A DNA stretch of 64,000 nucleotides from contig JANAVB010003999.1 in NCBI GenBank assembly GCA_029216955.1, forward strand, positions 3,729,999 through 3,793,998. The letters run 5' to 3'. Each line of letters starts with the position of its first letter. The stretch's first letter is position 1. This document shows, piece by piece, positions 49,225 to 61,934 of the stretch. This DNA comes from Iris pallida (Eukaryota; Streptophyta; Magnoliopsida; Asparagales; Iridaceae). The position numbers and the translations under genes were made by a program. The notes below the pieces were generated by a model that was not told the DNA's origin, did not search any database, and was given only the letters and a program-made list of their open reading frames with translations.

Positions 49225-49925
49225 ATATATATATATATATAGGGTCGTTCTACAATACATCCGCTGGAAATGGATGTATCGATACATCCGAAATTTGGAC
49301 CGTTGGATGTTGATCCAATGGTTCGGATTGAATAATAGTGTAGAAACATCATTTAATGCTGATTTAGACTTTTGACCTGTTGGTAACTTGCTTTAGCAGG
49401 TCATTCTTCACTTTAATTTTTTCAATGAACACCCTAAATTAACTCATATTTACTCTCTCTTTCGTCCATCCAATTTAATATTTCGTAATTTTTTTTTTGG
49501 TTACAGGCCGTCGTGGTGGTGGTGTTGGTGGTTGTGGTGGAAAGAGAAACGGAGATGAAAAAGGAAATAAGAATCGGTCCGGATCGCGTCGAACGTCGTC
49601 GAGCCCTCCTAGAACAACGAGAAGTACCAGCTGCGCCGAGAAGAATCGGTCCGGTTCGCGTCGGACGTCGTCGAAACCTCCTCGAACAAGAAGAAGTACC
49701 AGCGGCGCCGCTCTAATTTTACTGTCCATGCCATTGTCAGAAATCTTATTTTTTTTCTAATAATTTAATATTTTGTTAATAAAGCTACATGTCATGGTGG
49801 TGGTGGTGAACTGAGGAAACCTGCTTCTGAGGTCGGACGGATCATCTGCTCACATATTTAAAAAAAAATCTGTATTGATCGGACGAAATATTTTTTACTT
49901 TTCTAATGAAAATATTTTCGAAGAG
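49225..49925. other. intergenic DNA with a palindrome and a 72-bp tandem duplication
   Basis: GGATGTATCGATACATCC at about 49273-49290 is a perfect 18-base palindrome. GAATCGGTCCGG begins two 72-bp units at 49571 and 49643. No gene is supported. Confidence 0.6.
49571..49714. repeat. two 72-bp tandem units
   Basis: Both contain CGGTCCGG, CGTCGTCGA, CCTCCT and GAAGTACCAGC. GC-rich island in AT-rich DNA. Confidence 0.85.
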
Positions 49926-49939
49926 AATATTTTTTTTGG

Positions 49940-50215
49940 ACGGTGAATGGCCATTCTATTTGCTTTTAACACGGAGAATGGCCATTCTCTTTGCTTTTAA
50001 CACGACGAATGGACGAAGAATGGCCATTCTCTTTGCTTTTAACACGACGAATGGACGGAGAATGGCCGTTCTCTTTGCTTTTAACACGGAGAATGGCCAT
50101 TCTCAAGGAGAATGGCCATTCTCCGTTCCTTTAACATGGAGAATGGTCATTCTCCGTTCTTTGAAAACGGGGAACAGACACTCTCTGTGCTTTTAACAAA
50201 GTATGGTACATTTAG
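49940..50215. repeat. GAATGGCCATTCTC array, left of the transposon-protein gene
   Basis: About eight copies of ACGGAGAATGGCCATTCTC with CTTTGCTTTTAACACG spacers. GAATGGCCATTC is itself a palindrome. The same motif recurs at 61935-62560. Confidence 0.85.
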
Positions 50216-51450
50216 GACTGGAAATGTTCAAGTATCTCATATTTTTTTCACCAAATATTTATAGTATTTTTAATATCATTTACCATAGTACATTCATTTA
50301 ATATTAAATCATTTTCAAGAAAATCCGAATATCATTTTATCAGGCTTCCACTGTATGGCTGAACAAAATTTCTTGCGAATATTTGAATATAATTAACCTA
50401 CTATCAAAGAGAATTTTTCTTACATTATATTATGCATTACACTGGCATCGACTTCATACTGATGGCATCGATGTACTGATGGCAATAACAAAGGATGAAC
50501 AGGCAGGATTACAATTATGTTTCAGCAATAACAAGGGATGAACAAGCAGAATTACAATTTTGCTTCAGCAATAACAAGGGATGAACATGCACTGGCATCG
50601 AATTCATACTGATGGCATCGATGTAATAATTTTTTACAGAAAGCAAAACACATTACAATCAAATAAAGTTTTAGTGATCCCAGGAATGCATCCGTAATGA
50701 GGCCACCTGTAAACCCTAGGAATGCACCCAGGACTCATGAAATCTGTGATGGGCATCTGCAAATCAAAGGAATACACCAAAATATCAATATCATCTATGA
50801 AGGCCAACTGCCAACCAAATAAACGCTTCAACCAAAAAATCATAATCAAATTAAGTATACTTCATTCCAAGTCCAATAAACTGCATAATTCACGTTACAG
50901 TAATCTGCCCAATCTACGTTAGTAATTCAACATAGAACCTTCATAATTCACAATACAATAATCCAAATAAATATCAGACCTACTCTAAATTCAAGACCAT
51001 ATTACATTTTCAAAACAAATTATGAACTATGCACTTAGTACAAGCGAAAAGTTTAGTCTTACAATATTTCAAACACAAAATTTAGTTTGACCGCCATGAC
51101 CAACAAATATTCAGAACCATATTACAAGTCAAATATTACTTCCAAATTGAAATAAGAGACATTCAAAACTCAAAAGATGAATCTTCATAGCCATCTCCAT
51201 CTTCTTCTTCTTGTTTTTTTTTTTTCCTATTTCTTCTTTCTCAAAATATCCTTCACTTACACCTTGAAGGACGGATTAAGAAAAATTATAGTCAGTATGG
51301 ACTCACTGTATATGTAGAAATGACATCCAGAAACATAAATAGAAGTATCAAAGTGATGGCTAGCATTAAAGTGTCAATGTGCACAGTGTGTATTTTTACA
51401 TAAGAGTTTGGGCTAGCCCCATTTACCTTCTTCACGAGGGAAGGAAAATC
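50216..51450. other. 3' flank of the transposon-protein gene
   Basis: No gene. A CAGCAATAACAAGGGATGAACA block repeats about three times at 50480-50590, between two copies of ACTGATGGCATCGATGTA. Confidence 0.5.
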
Positions 51451-52674
51451 TTATTCTTGGTCAGCAAATTCAACCTCTATCTGGTTAATCTTATCCAGAA
51501 TCAATTTCTGGTTGTCGGATATAGTCTTCATCTCTTTGAAGACATTCTCAAAGTTTGCAGCAACAAAATTGTATAGATCATCAACCCTGTCCTTAGTGTT
51601 TTTGATTCCATAAGTTGATGGTTTTCCAGATGTTGATGGTTTGCTTGCAGCTGCTGTCCGTTTTCCAAACATTCGAGTGAAGGTTAGTTTTCTCATGGGG
51701 CCTTTGTTTTTAATATAAACATTCCCTGCTAAGCTTGGGACAGAATGTTTATTAGCCATCGAGCATACAAATCCTCCGAAAGGGAGAGCTGTCCTTGCAG
51801 TTGGTTTTCCCACGAGATGCATCATTCTACTGAACATGTAGGAACCTATATCCATCCTTTTTTTCCCCATATAATAAAGAAATTTTACTCTCTCGGGATG
51901 GATGGAAAACTCATGTCCAGTAGGGTTGAGTGTTTGAGATACGTAGGCATGCAACAATTTATACAAAGTTTTTAATTGATCTTTGTATACATTTTGAGGG
52001 GTCTTGGCACCCATTGAAACACCTGTAATCTCATGAATTGCATCCGTCATGGAAACATTACCAATATCTTTCATATCAAACTCAGGAACTGGATCAAATC
52101 CATAAAATTCGTTGATGACAGCAGCATTTACCCTAATCAGTTTCCCTCTCAGAAACACCAGTGGTTGATCCTCTTCTTTTTCTTTAATTTCAGCCGGAAG
52201 ATTTGAGTAAAATTCTCTTACTATTGTTTGGAAGATTTTCTCAAGACAGGATTTGTTCAGTTTCTCCAATTGATAGAATTTCAATATATCCAAGAAAGTT
52301 TCGTCTTCGACATCATCCATCTTAATTGATCTTTCAGGCATAACAGCCTTTTTTTGAAATATTTAATGTAAATCTTCTTAGTTTTAGAGTCTTTAAATTT
52401 TTTTACCTCCTCTCCAGCCTGGGACTTATTTGATGATTGCTCTTCCTCTTCATTTTCCTCTTCTGATGAGGATTCAAAATCCATAGAGTACGCTGATGAC
52501 TCTGTATCCGTTGCCACCTTAGCCTTCGCTTGAGTACGCCTTCGATCTTCATAAGTTGAGTCTTCCGACGACTCTGTATCGAAGATAGATTTTCCGGTCT
52601 TTGTCGAGCAATGAGTGTTTTTAGCCTTTTTTGCACGTGGCTTGGCTGCCGCCTCCGCTTTCATCGTCGATGCC

Positions 52675-52679
52675 GCCGC
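52675..52679. other. left target duplication (GCCGC) of LTR E
   Basis: GCCGC precedes TGTCACGACCC and recurs at 60173-60177. Confidence 0.85.
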
Positions 52680-53894
52680 TGTCACGACCCGCACCCTTAT
52701 GAGGGGCACGAGCACGTGGGTACGTCCAGCCTACGCCGCAGTGTCGGTGGTAGAACGCTGTATAGGTCATCTATAACATCTAACATCTAATAACAAGATA
52801 TATAAACCTGTCATCTCCGCACGGAGGTATAACATAACATCTCAACTCTATATCTCAAACACAAGTCTAGGAAAGATAGAACATGATATGGAATCAGATG
52901 AAAGGAAGAACTGAATATATATAGAGTTATCACACCACACAAAGTAGATGTCCAACACAAATAAGTACAAGACCTGAAATATAACTAAGTCACAACTAAC
53001 AATCGGAACAGTCCGATACAAAATGAAAACTGTAAACACTAGACTAGACTAGGCACCCTCTACTGAGCTAGATGCTCCTCAGGCTCCTGAAGGTCACCCT
53101 CATGTGTCCCATAGAAGGTGGGGCAGTCACCATCATCATCTGTAATATTTTCAACAGGTCCAGTCAGGACAGGAACGAGCACAATACATCTCACGCAGTT
53201 CATATCATGTTGGGAAATATAAAGCATGCATAGAGTAAGATACATGGACTGTAAAGAATTATATATAAAAACGAGAGAGATTTGATAACTGGAAATATCT
53301 ATATATACGATAAGTAAGAACTGTAGGTAACCTGTGATTTAGAGCATGAGATGGTTATATAAACGGGTTTAGGACATATACAAGATTTCACAAGATTTCA
53401 CAAGAATTTGTACAAGATGGGATTTTGATCACATAACCATTTCCTACTCACCCTCCCCAATTAATACACAAGGATCCAGTCAAGTTACGTTACCTTATAC
53501 AAGAGGTTTTTATCATGTTTGCTCACGTGATCATGAGAGTACAAGATTGCACAAGAGTATACATGAAAGTGGTGTACATGAAATACAAGATGTTCGTGAA
53601 AAGCACATGACAACTGTATCTGATGCACCCCGAGGAAGATAACATCGCATGACAAGATCCATATAGTACCAATCCGTGATAATGACGTGACAGCATCATG
53701 TAAGGTATTCTAGAGCAAGAATATAAATCCTAACAAGTATAAAATGATCAGAGAATGTACTCGTCTGTCACCATGTATGACTGATATGAATAGATGTCCG
53801 AACTGGTATCACAGAGTCCTATTTAGAGTAAAACAGGTCACAATATATCCACAATGGTAAAAATAGAGTATACAATGCATACTACATGATTCTA

Positions 53895-54230
53895 GGTCAA
53901 TCTGGTCAAAAGTCAACTCTTGGTCAACTCTAAAAGTCAAACTAGGTCAAACTAGTCAAATACTAGCCAACATGATCAAGCTAGGTCAAGTCTAGGTCAA
54001 ACTTAGACTAACTAAGGTTTTGGTCAAACAAAGACTAGTCAACAAGGTAATTAGGTCAATCTTGACTAATGGTCAACTTCTAGTCAACCTCTAAGGCTAA
54101 CACCAATCATGACACAACTCCTAAGTATACCACTTAACCCTATACATATCTTAATCTACATAGGGCTATCCATATAACCCATGTGGTCAAACCTAATCAA
54201 CTAGTTAGGGTTTTAGTCATTAGGTCAATT
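53895..54230 (-). promoter_or_regulatory. cluster of TTGAC (W-box-like) motifs in LTR E
   Basis: At least 14 GTCAA cores, read as TTGAC on the minus strand, in about 190 bases (53898-54085), with further copies to 54230. Many are TTGACC or TTGACT. TTGAC is the core bound by WRKY factors. Whether it works as a promoter here is inference. Confidence 0.45.
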
Positions 54231-54469
54231 AGGGTTAGCCCCTAATACCATAGGCTAGTAACTTAGGCCATAGGCTAGTGGTTATAGGTTTTCATCTCTA
54301 TACAATATACATATATATATACACACACATATATATAACCTTATATATATTTATATACGCATACAACAACCACATAGGCCTATAGCCTATGTAATACCCA
54401 TATACCCTAGGTATCTATATATAAGACACAATATATATAATTCTAAACAATTATATATATATATCATTC

Positions 54470-54574
<105 letters not shown>

Positions 54575-56599
54575 AGCTTATATATGGTTCAAATATATAT
54601 AGAGAGGGAAGTGAGAGTGTAAGAGAGAGAGAGAGACTTAGAGTGAGGGAGAGAGAGACACTGACACACAGGAAAGGGGAGGGGGTTCCAGTTTCCTGGA
54701 ACAGGATTCAGCCCCCAATCAATACACAGTTCACACACACACACACACCTACATTAATACATATGTGTATATACACATCTATACACATGTATACTCCCTA
54801 AAAACTCACATACACACACTGTCACGCCCCAGAACCAGAATACTGGAGAGCGGGGGCAGACATAGCCAGCTATGCAATCCCAAAGTACGTTAATACTCTG
54901 AAATTACGTATAAGCTGTCAAGACATGGGGGTTACTCTACATGCCATCAGTCAATCCTATGGTTTAACAATCCTAGGTATCTCAATCACAGGCAATTATA
55001 CAAAAGCAAGAGTACGATCATCATACATACAATAGTAAGGCGTCCCGAACCATATACATGACTGATCATGAAGCCAGTACCACAGAACTGATGACTAGCT
55101 AGAATATTAGTCGTACATGATAAGGACTAGCTATAGTCTAGAATACACATATCATGTTTATGCCCGTAGGCTACAATATCAAGAAAAATACCAAAACACG
55201 AGCTAAACACGTGCTCGGGGCTAAACGTTACAAGAAGAGAATTTACATATCAGTGGGAGAATGAAGAAGAGCCCACTGAGGCACTCTGGTGCTCCGGCTG
55301 GTCACCGTCGAGTGAATGGTACGGTAGATCCTTCGGGCTCTTCTATCAGAACCTGGCCATGCAAAACCAGTGGGGTCAGACCCCAAATAGCAAGTACCAC
55401 AAAGGAGGCCGAACAATGTACTTAAAACCAGCAATCATAGACAAACAACAGGAAAAGAAAGTAATAAGTAAAGGAGGATCGAGATTCGTACAGTACCAAT
55501 GCACTTAACCCGAACATAAGAAGGCAGTAAGTAAAGCATTTAGTAAACACAAGAAAGTAGACTTGTTAAGCAAAAGATCTTTTAAGAGTTATGCAAAGCA
55601 AGTCGTCATATGAACAGGTGAGATAAAGTAACTAGAGAACATATTAAATAACTAGAGCTAGGCAATATACGAAGAGAGGACGAAAGTACTATTCTGGAAG
55701 CCAGGTTACAACCCTTAAACCAAACAAGGACCGAGGTTGTAACCCTTCGCCTGAACAGAACTTGGTCTCTGATCATTTATTGTTAAAGGTGACAATCATT
55801 AAGTGACACTCAGAGAGTGACAAACAGGGAGTGACAATACAGAGTATAATACATTAGAGTGACAATCATTGCAATCATTATCCTGGAAATAATTAGGAAC
55901 TGGATCTAAACAAGACTTAGACTGGGAAGGTGATATACGATGAGATAACCATGGGACTATTCAGATAACCAGGTTACAACCCGTAAACCAAACAAGGACC
56001 GGGGTTGTAACCCTTCGTCTGAACAGAACTTGGTTTCTCCCACCATTTATCGGCAAGATAAAGTAAGAAATCAGGACATGTAACAACCAAGTACAAGATC
56101 AAGACAAGACTAGACTGATCGAACTTCATCCAACATTCACGGCCAAGCAATAAGTACGGCTTGATACTTTAACTAACTAGGGTTATCACAGGCCTAATTA
56201 CTAGCAAGATGCAGTGAGATTATTCCACAGCCACAAGCCCTGCAGACCATCCAGGTTATCCAGGCGAATATTAGTATAATAAGGGTGCAACACATGACAG
56301 TGAGCTGGAAGTGTGCCCTACTCGTCGGCAGGCTACAAATCCACAAGCGCGCCCCGGTAACGGGATTGCCTGTAGCTGGGAAATCTCTTCATGACTACTG
56401 GATTATTCTAGTTGTTAACCTTAGTCGGTTTCAGTGGGTGCCCCTGACCGTGGTACTCAGGGGTCTCCGTCCTAGACATGATGCAAGACAAGACGGGTTC
56501 ATTTGTACAAGCACAATCGTCCACGGTGTCCAAGTTATTCAATCTTGTCAAGTCGTGTTAGCCGTCGTAACAGCATTCGAGATATATCATGCCAGGTTT

Positions 56600-56830
56600 A
56601 TCATGTCAAGAGTGCGCCACGGCGGGCCACTATCAAGAATTATCATGTCAAGTTATCATGTCAAATTTGTCAGGTCAAGTTATCATGTCAGGAGTGCACC
56701 ACGGCGGGTCACTATCAAGAATTATCATTATCACTTATCAAGAGTGCGCCACGACGGGCCACTATCAAGAATTATTAATCATCTTGTTACTAATCTGGAG
56801 TGCACTACAACGGGTCACCATCATGTCAAA
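56600..56830. repeat. four imperfect ~60-70-bp repeats in the nested LTR
   Basis: Each begins near GAGTGCGCCACGGCGGG and continues CACTATCAAGAATTATCA. LTR D has only one equivalent. Confidence 0.8.
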
Positions 56831-57079
56831 CAATTTCATTCATTTAAGAAATAACAAGCTATTAAGTGGGTCGTCGCAATATAGGCCAAGAATAGAAATG
56901 TACAGTACAATTAGCAGCTCCATATTAAAATAAAAGAAACTTGCACAGTTAGTTAATATTATATATATATTCTTGAAGCCAAGGAAAACTCTACAACTTT
57001 CATGTTGGGAGTTGGAAGAAATTCGAGCAATAATTCAATCATTTAGAACATATAACAGTTAGAAATAGTCAAAATATGC

Positions 57080-57610
57080 ATTATGCGACCTATTCTGCGA
57101 CATGCGGCTCATGCGGGTCAACAGCGACATCATATGCGCCAACAGCGACATGCGCCAACAGCGACATCATATGTGCCAACTGCGACATGCGCCAACAGCG
57201 ACATCATATGTGCCAACTGCGACATACGCCAACAGCGACATACGCCAACAGCGACATCATATTCGTCAACTGCGACATGCGTCAACAGCGACATCATATT
57301 CGTCAACTGCGACATGCGCCAACAGCGACATCATATTCGTCAACTGCGACATGCGTCAACAGAGACATCATATGCGCCAACTGCGACATGCGCCAACAGC
57401 GACATCATATTCGTCAACTGCGACATGCGTCAACAGAGACATCATATGCGCCAACTGCGACATGATATGCGGCTACCGCGACATGCGCTTCATTGCAACA
57501 TGCGCCTTCTGCGACATGCGCCTTCTGCGACATGCTGTACGGCTACCGCGACATGCGCTTCATTGCAACATGCGCCTACTGCGACATGCGCCTTCTGCGA
57601 CATGTTGTTC
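57080..57610. repeat. minisatellite of GCGACATGCGCCAAC / GCGACATCATATGCGCCAAC
   Basis: About 25 short units built on GCGACAT plus GCGCCAAC or TTCGTCAACT variants, ending in GCGCCTTCT variants. The long open frames across it (173-218 codons) result from the repeat and are not credible genes. Confidence 0.9.
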
Positions 57611-58589
57611 ATGCTGCAGATGAACATAGAAATGACCAGAAATTATTTTGGCCATAACTTCCTCATCCGAAGCCGAAATCAAGTGAAACAAAAGCCAAAA
57701 CTGCATGAAATTGAATTCTCTACAACATGGAACTATTAGTTTTCGTAAACAAGTAAGTTTGGTTGATCAAAACCCAAGAAAACCGAAAATAATATAAACT
57801 CAGATCTACAAGAATCCACCCGGTAAAATCAAAAACTCCAAGTTCTAAACATGCTTAGAATCATGCAAGGAAGAAGATGGAACAATCAAAAGTAAATTTG
57901 TTCAAGGTTCGGCAAGGTGTACTTGCCTCTCCTCCTTGGTGAAGAAGGAAAGAAGAAGAAGAAGATGAAGATGGAAAATGAAATGAATAATGGAGGAGAG
58001 AGAGTGGTAGGTGGCTTATATAACAAGCCCAAGCAATCTCCACCATTCATTCCTCTCCACTCAATCTAAACCATACACCTCTCTCATAAGAAACCAACTA
58101 AACCAACCAAGTCCAAGCCAAACCAAACCATGTTAAACCAAACCAATAAAACCAAGTCAAATCAAATTAAAACCAAGTCATGATTCATACCAAAATAAAT
58201 GAAACAAGCCAGTATACGGGTCACCCGACAATTGTCAGAAATCCGTACAATGACAATTCAGCAACTTTAAATATTCTCAAAATTCAGGAAATACGAAATA
58301 CAGCTCAAATAAATATGTATCCGTATAAAATACTGATACAGTGAGGCGGACCTCACACACACATATATACATATACATATGTATACAACACTGAAATATA
58401 CATATACATGTATAAATCATAATAAAAATCAAATCAAAACTCATTTATGAAAACTGGGAAATAACCCAAAATCTGGAAACTGTGCACAGTGTACTCGAAA
58501 CAGGGTAAACCCATTTACATACGCTAAACCGAGCTAAGGCTCGAACCTAAAGGTTGGTAAGTGATGCCCCAAGTGTCCCTTAGTGTCCT

Positions 58590-59110
58590 AGGTGCCTGAC
58601 ACGACACCACGACATGAATTGAAGTGTCAACGACTCATAAAACCCAATCGGGTAAATTCCTGATACGCCATGCGTACACAGCATCGTGCACGCGGTTGCA
58701 CGTCTCGTGCTCGTGACACAGGACACGACACATCTCGTGGTCGTGTCCTCGTGTTCGCCACTTGAAGGGCTACACGCTCGTGTCACCACGAGGTGTCCTC
58801 GACTCGTGTCCATGCGACACGAAGGCCGTGTCTAAGTCGAATTTTCGACTGAAACGCGCGCGTGCACAGCAGTGCGTGTCCAGTGCGAGTGAGATTTCTC
58901 ACTCGACACGACACGAGAAGTTATGAGATTTTGGGGGCATGTTCGCAGACATTGCCCCCTCGTGTCTACCAATTTTGGCGTGTCCACGTGCTCTGTGCAG
59001 TGAGTACGAAGAGTGTGGTAGCAGGGCACTGTGTAGTGTATCGTGCAGTGAGTTCGTGTCCATTTTGGACACGGACACAGCACGAAAACGTGCTTAGTCC
59101 ACTTGGGTTG
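58590..59110. repeat. GACACG/CGTGTC-rich part of LTR E
   Basis: Many scattered copies of CGTGTC and GACACG on both strands with CGTGC and GTGTCC neighbours. No regular period. Confidence 0.6.
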
Positions 59111-60172
59111 TGTCCTACATGTCTAGGGCTACCCAAAAATATATTTTGTTTTACATTTTAATAAAAACAAATCCTTTGTGGCATTTCATCAAACAAGGTT
59201 TCCTAGCCTAGGATACGTGTCCGATACGGACACCAAACCAACTCAAATTTTCACCAAACTTGACCTACAGTTCCCTGGTACCTAGATACATGCAAATATG
59301 AAGAGAAAACACAATATTAACATGGTTTGAGGGTATTTACCTATTTGTGTATTTCCAATTGAAATCAATGAGAGAGGGGGGGTGTCCTTCCACTTGGTGA
59401 TGTCCAAAACCCCTCAATCCTTGATAGCAGGCCCTAGCTAGTACCCTCTAGTGTAGGGGAGTCCAATGCAAGAAACTAGAGGTGATTTAGATCAAAATTG
59501 ATCAAGTTATGGTCTTGTGAAGAAAATAGAATTTCTAGGTATAAAATTCATGTAAAATGATCATGAATGAAATTAATGGGATTATATAGGAAGGGGGTAG
59601 TGTTTGGCTGCCATGGGGTAGGGGAGGGTGTCCTACCACCTTGCAAACTTAGCCCCTAAGTCTTTGACTAAGGAGTTAGATATTTAGGTTCTAAAATATC
59701 TAAAAAGTGAAATATCTATATATTTATCTAACTAGATATTTATACATAAAGCTAATATCTAACATTAGTCTTCTAGGTTAGTTGCTAACCTCTAGATTTG
59801 TGCTAAACTAGGTTAGGGACTAACATGACACTAATCAATAATTAAACAATAATAAAAACACATAAATACAAATAATTCTAAATAAATCCTAGAAAATTTC
59901 CAAAATACCCTTTAGGCTAAAAATCACTAATTTGGTGTTCTAAGCCTATGGCTAGGCTCACATGATCATGGTTAGTCTCTAGGTTATGAAATCTCTAGGG
60001 TTTACACTAGGGTTATACTAGTAAATCACAAAGTCATAAGTCATGACTTAGAAAATGGTTTAACTTAACTAAAATCACCCAAAAATCATATTATGACTAA
60101 AATAATATTAATTAATAATAAAAATAATAAATTTTCAAAAAATACCCCAATTTCAGAAAACTGGGTGCTACA

Positions 60173-60177
60173 GCCGC
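60173..60177. other. right target duplication (GCCGC) of LTR E
   Basis: Exact repeat of 52675-52679. It lies in a GCC-rich coding stretch, so a chance match is somewhat more likely than elsewhere. Confidence 0.8.
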
Positions 60178-60327
60178 CGCTGCTTCCGCCGCTGCCCTTT
60201 CGGCCTCTGCCCTAGCGACCATAATCTTGGTTTTCGCCGCCCTTGCAAGTTCTGCCCTTCGGGCCTGTGTCACATCCCTTTGTGGATTCTTCCCCTTCGA
60301 CGACGGTCGTTGTTTCTTCGGTGACAT

Positions 60328-61014
60328 TTTGATTAGAAGAGGGTTTGGGAGAGGGTTTGGGAGAAGGAAGAGGATTTGAGAGAAGAAGAGGGAAAATTCG
60401 ACCGTCTTATATGACCTTGGGAAGTGGAAAAAATTAGAATAGTTTGAGTCTTAAATTAAATTTATTACTATTATTACTAGTATAAGACGGTCGAATTTAT
60501 TACTATTAAATTTAAAAAACTACTTTCCAAAATTAAATTTATTACTATTATTACTAGTATATATCCATGTAAAATTACTACATAAACCTTTGGGATTTTG
60601 AGTCCCTAATTTTAAAAACTACTTTTCAAAATTAAATTTATTACTATTATTACTAGTATATATCCACGTGTTCCGTATAAATTATTGAAAAATTTGGCAG
60701 AAAAAATGTGGTGGAAACATGTTTATTTAAAAAAATTTGACAACATATTTAAGAATGTGAAGTTTAATCTCAATATTTCATTTTTCGAATATTTGATTAA
60801 ATTTTTGAAAATAAGAAGACTATGTACTTGAAAAGAGTAAAATTGAAACACTCAAAGTTGTCCTCTATTTTACTTTGTAATCATATTTAAGATGGATTTG
60901 ACGGCAAGATTGACGCTGGCAGCATAATCAATTCTATGACGTAACAAGTCATTGATGGGGATATCTTCGCTGATATATGGATTTGACGTAACAAGATTTG
61001 TTAATTATAAAGAG
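60328..61014. other. 5' flank of the transposon-protein gene, AT-rich with local repeats
   Basis: AAATTTATTACTATTATTAC plus TAGTATA occurs three times (about 60456, 60533 and 60630). No gene is supported. Confidence 0.6.
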
Positions 61015-61209
61015 CAATGCTATAGTTAGCAAATGGGTGTAAGTTGTAAGAAGGTTGTAAAAGTTTGATTGTAGCCGAAACCAAATTGAGTTAACAAAAT
61101 ATTATATTTCATTAAATCCCAGCTTCGTCGCCGGAACATTCTCCGGAGAAGTATACAAGAGGAGGACAAAAAACTGTAAAAAAAAGAAAAAAAAAGAAAA
61201 AAAAGAGGT

Positions 61210-61539
61210 CTAGCCCTCACTGGCCTCGCGGAGGATCTCCGCAAAGTCCTGCAGGGTGCGCACACCCGCCCTATGGCACAGGCGGCAAAACGCTTCCCTC
61301 TTTTCCAGAGAATCCCGTTCCTCCGGAGTGATCGGCAGCATGTCAAAGTTGGGCGCCGGATGAAGAGGTCGTGCGATGATCTCCAGTGACAACCCGCAGG
61401 AGGTCAGGAAGTCCGCAGTCGCTGCCAGCCAGTCATGGGCCGGAGGCGACGCAGAGGGTGCTCCATGCGGAGAGGCTCGGCGACGACTGGAAGAAGACTC
61501 TGTCAATGGTTCCCAACCAGATGATCTTTTTGGAGCCAT
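61210..61539 (-). CDS. unrecognised 109-aa protein
   Basis: Single open frame from Met at 61539, beginning MAPKRSSGWEPL. The first third is rich in Ser, Arg, Pro and Ala and looks disordered. The C-terminal part (PITPEERDSLEKREAFCRLC, then an amphipathic helix-like stretch) could form a small helical fold. A TATATATACATA tract about 40-50 bases upstream could be a TATA box. GC-rich coding in AT-rich surroundings supports a real gene. No family recognised. It sits inside inverted repeats, so it may be a passenger or an element-encoded protein. Confidence 0.5.
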   Translation of the reverse strand: MAPKRSSGWEPLTESSSSRRRASPHGAPSASPPAHDWLAATADFLTSCGLSLEIIARPLHPAPNFDMLPITPEERDSLEKREAFCRLCHRAGVRTLQDFAEILREASEG

Positions 61540-61579
61540 GTTAAATGTGCAACCTACTCAGATGAATGGGGACCCCTAT

Positions 61580-61592
61580 GTATATATATACA
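61580..61592 (-). promoter_or_regulatory. possible TATA box for the 109-aa gene
   Basis: TATATATACATA on the minus strand, 40-50 bases upstream of the ATG at 61539. Confidence 0.4.
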
Positions 61593-61654
61593 CGTTCCTA
61601 ACCGACTCTTCTTATTCCTTATTGGAAGTTGGGAATATAATGCTACAGTTACAA

Positions 61655-61760
61655 CCAAATGCTTACAACACTCTTACAACCTTCACCCATTGCTGACATA
61701 TGGGCCATGGCCCACATGTCAGCAATGGGTGAAGGTTGTAAGAGTGTTGTAAGCATTTGG
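61655..61760. repeat. near-perfect 106-bp palindrome
   Basis: 53-base arms centred on CCATGG (61705-61710) with one mismatched pair. The arms begin CCAAATGCTTACAACACTCT. Weaker pairing extends to about 61637 and 61782. Confidence 0.95.
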
Positions 61761-61934
61761 TAGTAGACTTAGCATTATTGATGTCTTATTCCAGACTTAG
61801 TTGGTTGTGCTGTTTGGCTTTTACATGGAAGGCCTAGGTTCGAGTCTGGTGTTTGGGTTCTGTAGAATTTTTCTATTGTTAACATTTTTTGGGTGCTATT
61901 ATATGCTTTTAACTTAGTATGGAACAATTTTTGG

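Larger units (their letters stand above)
54820..58357 (-). mobile_element. D-family solo LTR nested in LTR E
   Basis: Ends TGTCACGCCCC..GGACCTCACA, flanked by CACAC at 54815-54819 and 58358-58362. The duplication is plausible but lies in CA-rich DNA. 3538 bp, reverse orientation to D. It is longer than D because of internal duplications: a second GGTTACAACC..GGTTGTAACC block (55705 and 55970), four copies of GAGTGCGCCACGGCGGGCCA (56607-56810), and a large GCGACATGCG array. No internal retroelement region. Confidence 0.85.
61015..61700. mobile_element. possible TIR element containing a small gene
   Basis: TTAGCAAATGGGTGTAAGTT at 61027 and, inverted, GTCAGCAATGGGTGAAGGTT (ending at about 61699) are imperfect inverted copies continuing for about 55 bases. 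The segment between them holds the 109-aa frame. Exact ends and a target duplication are not resolved. Confidence 0.45.

Noticed and set aside
49497..49760. Plus and minus frames over the 72-bp tandem units
   Set aside because: The duplication keeps the frames open; low-complexity Arg/Ser composition with no family.
57076..57739. Open frames of 129-218 codons on the plus strand
   Set aside because: They are translations of the GCGACATGCG minisatellite (HIRQLRHAPTATS-type repeats in three frames), with no start context or family.
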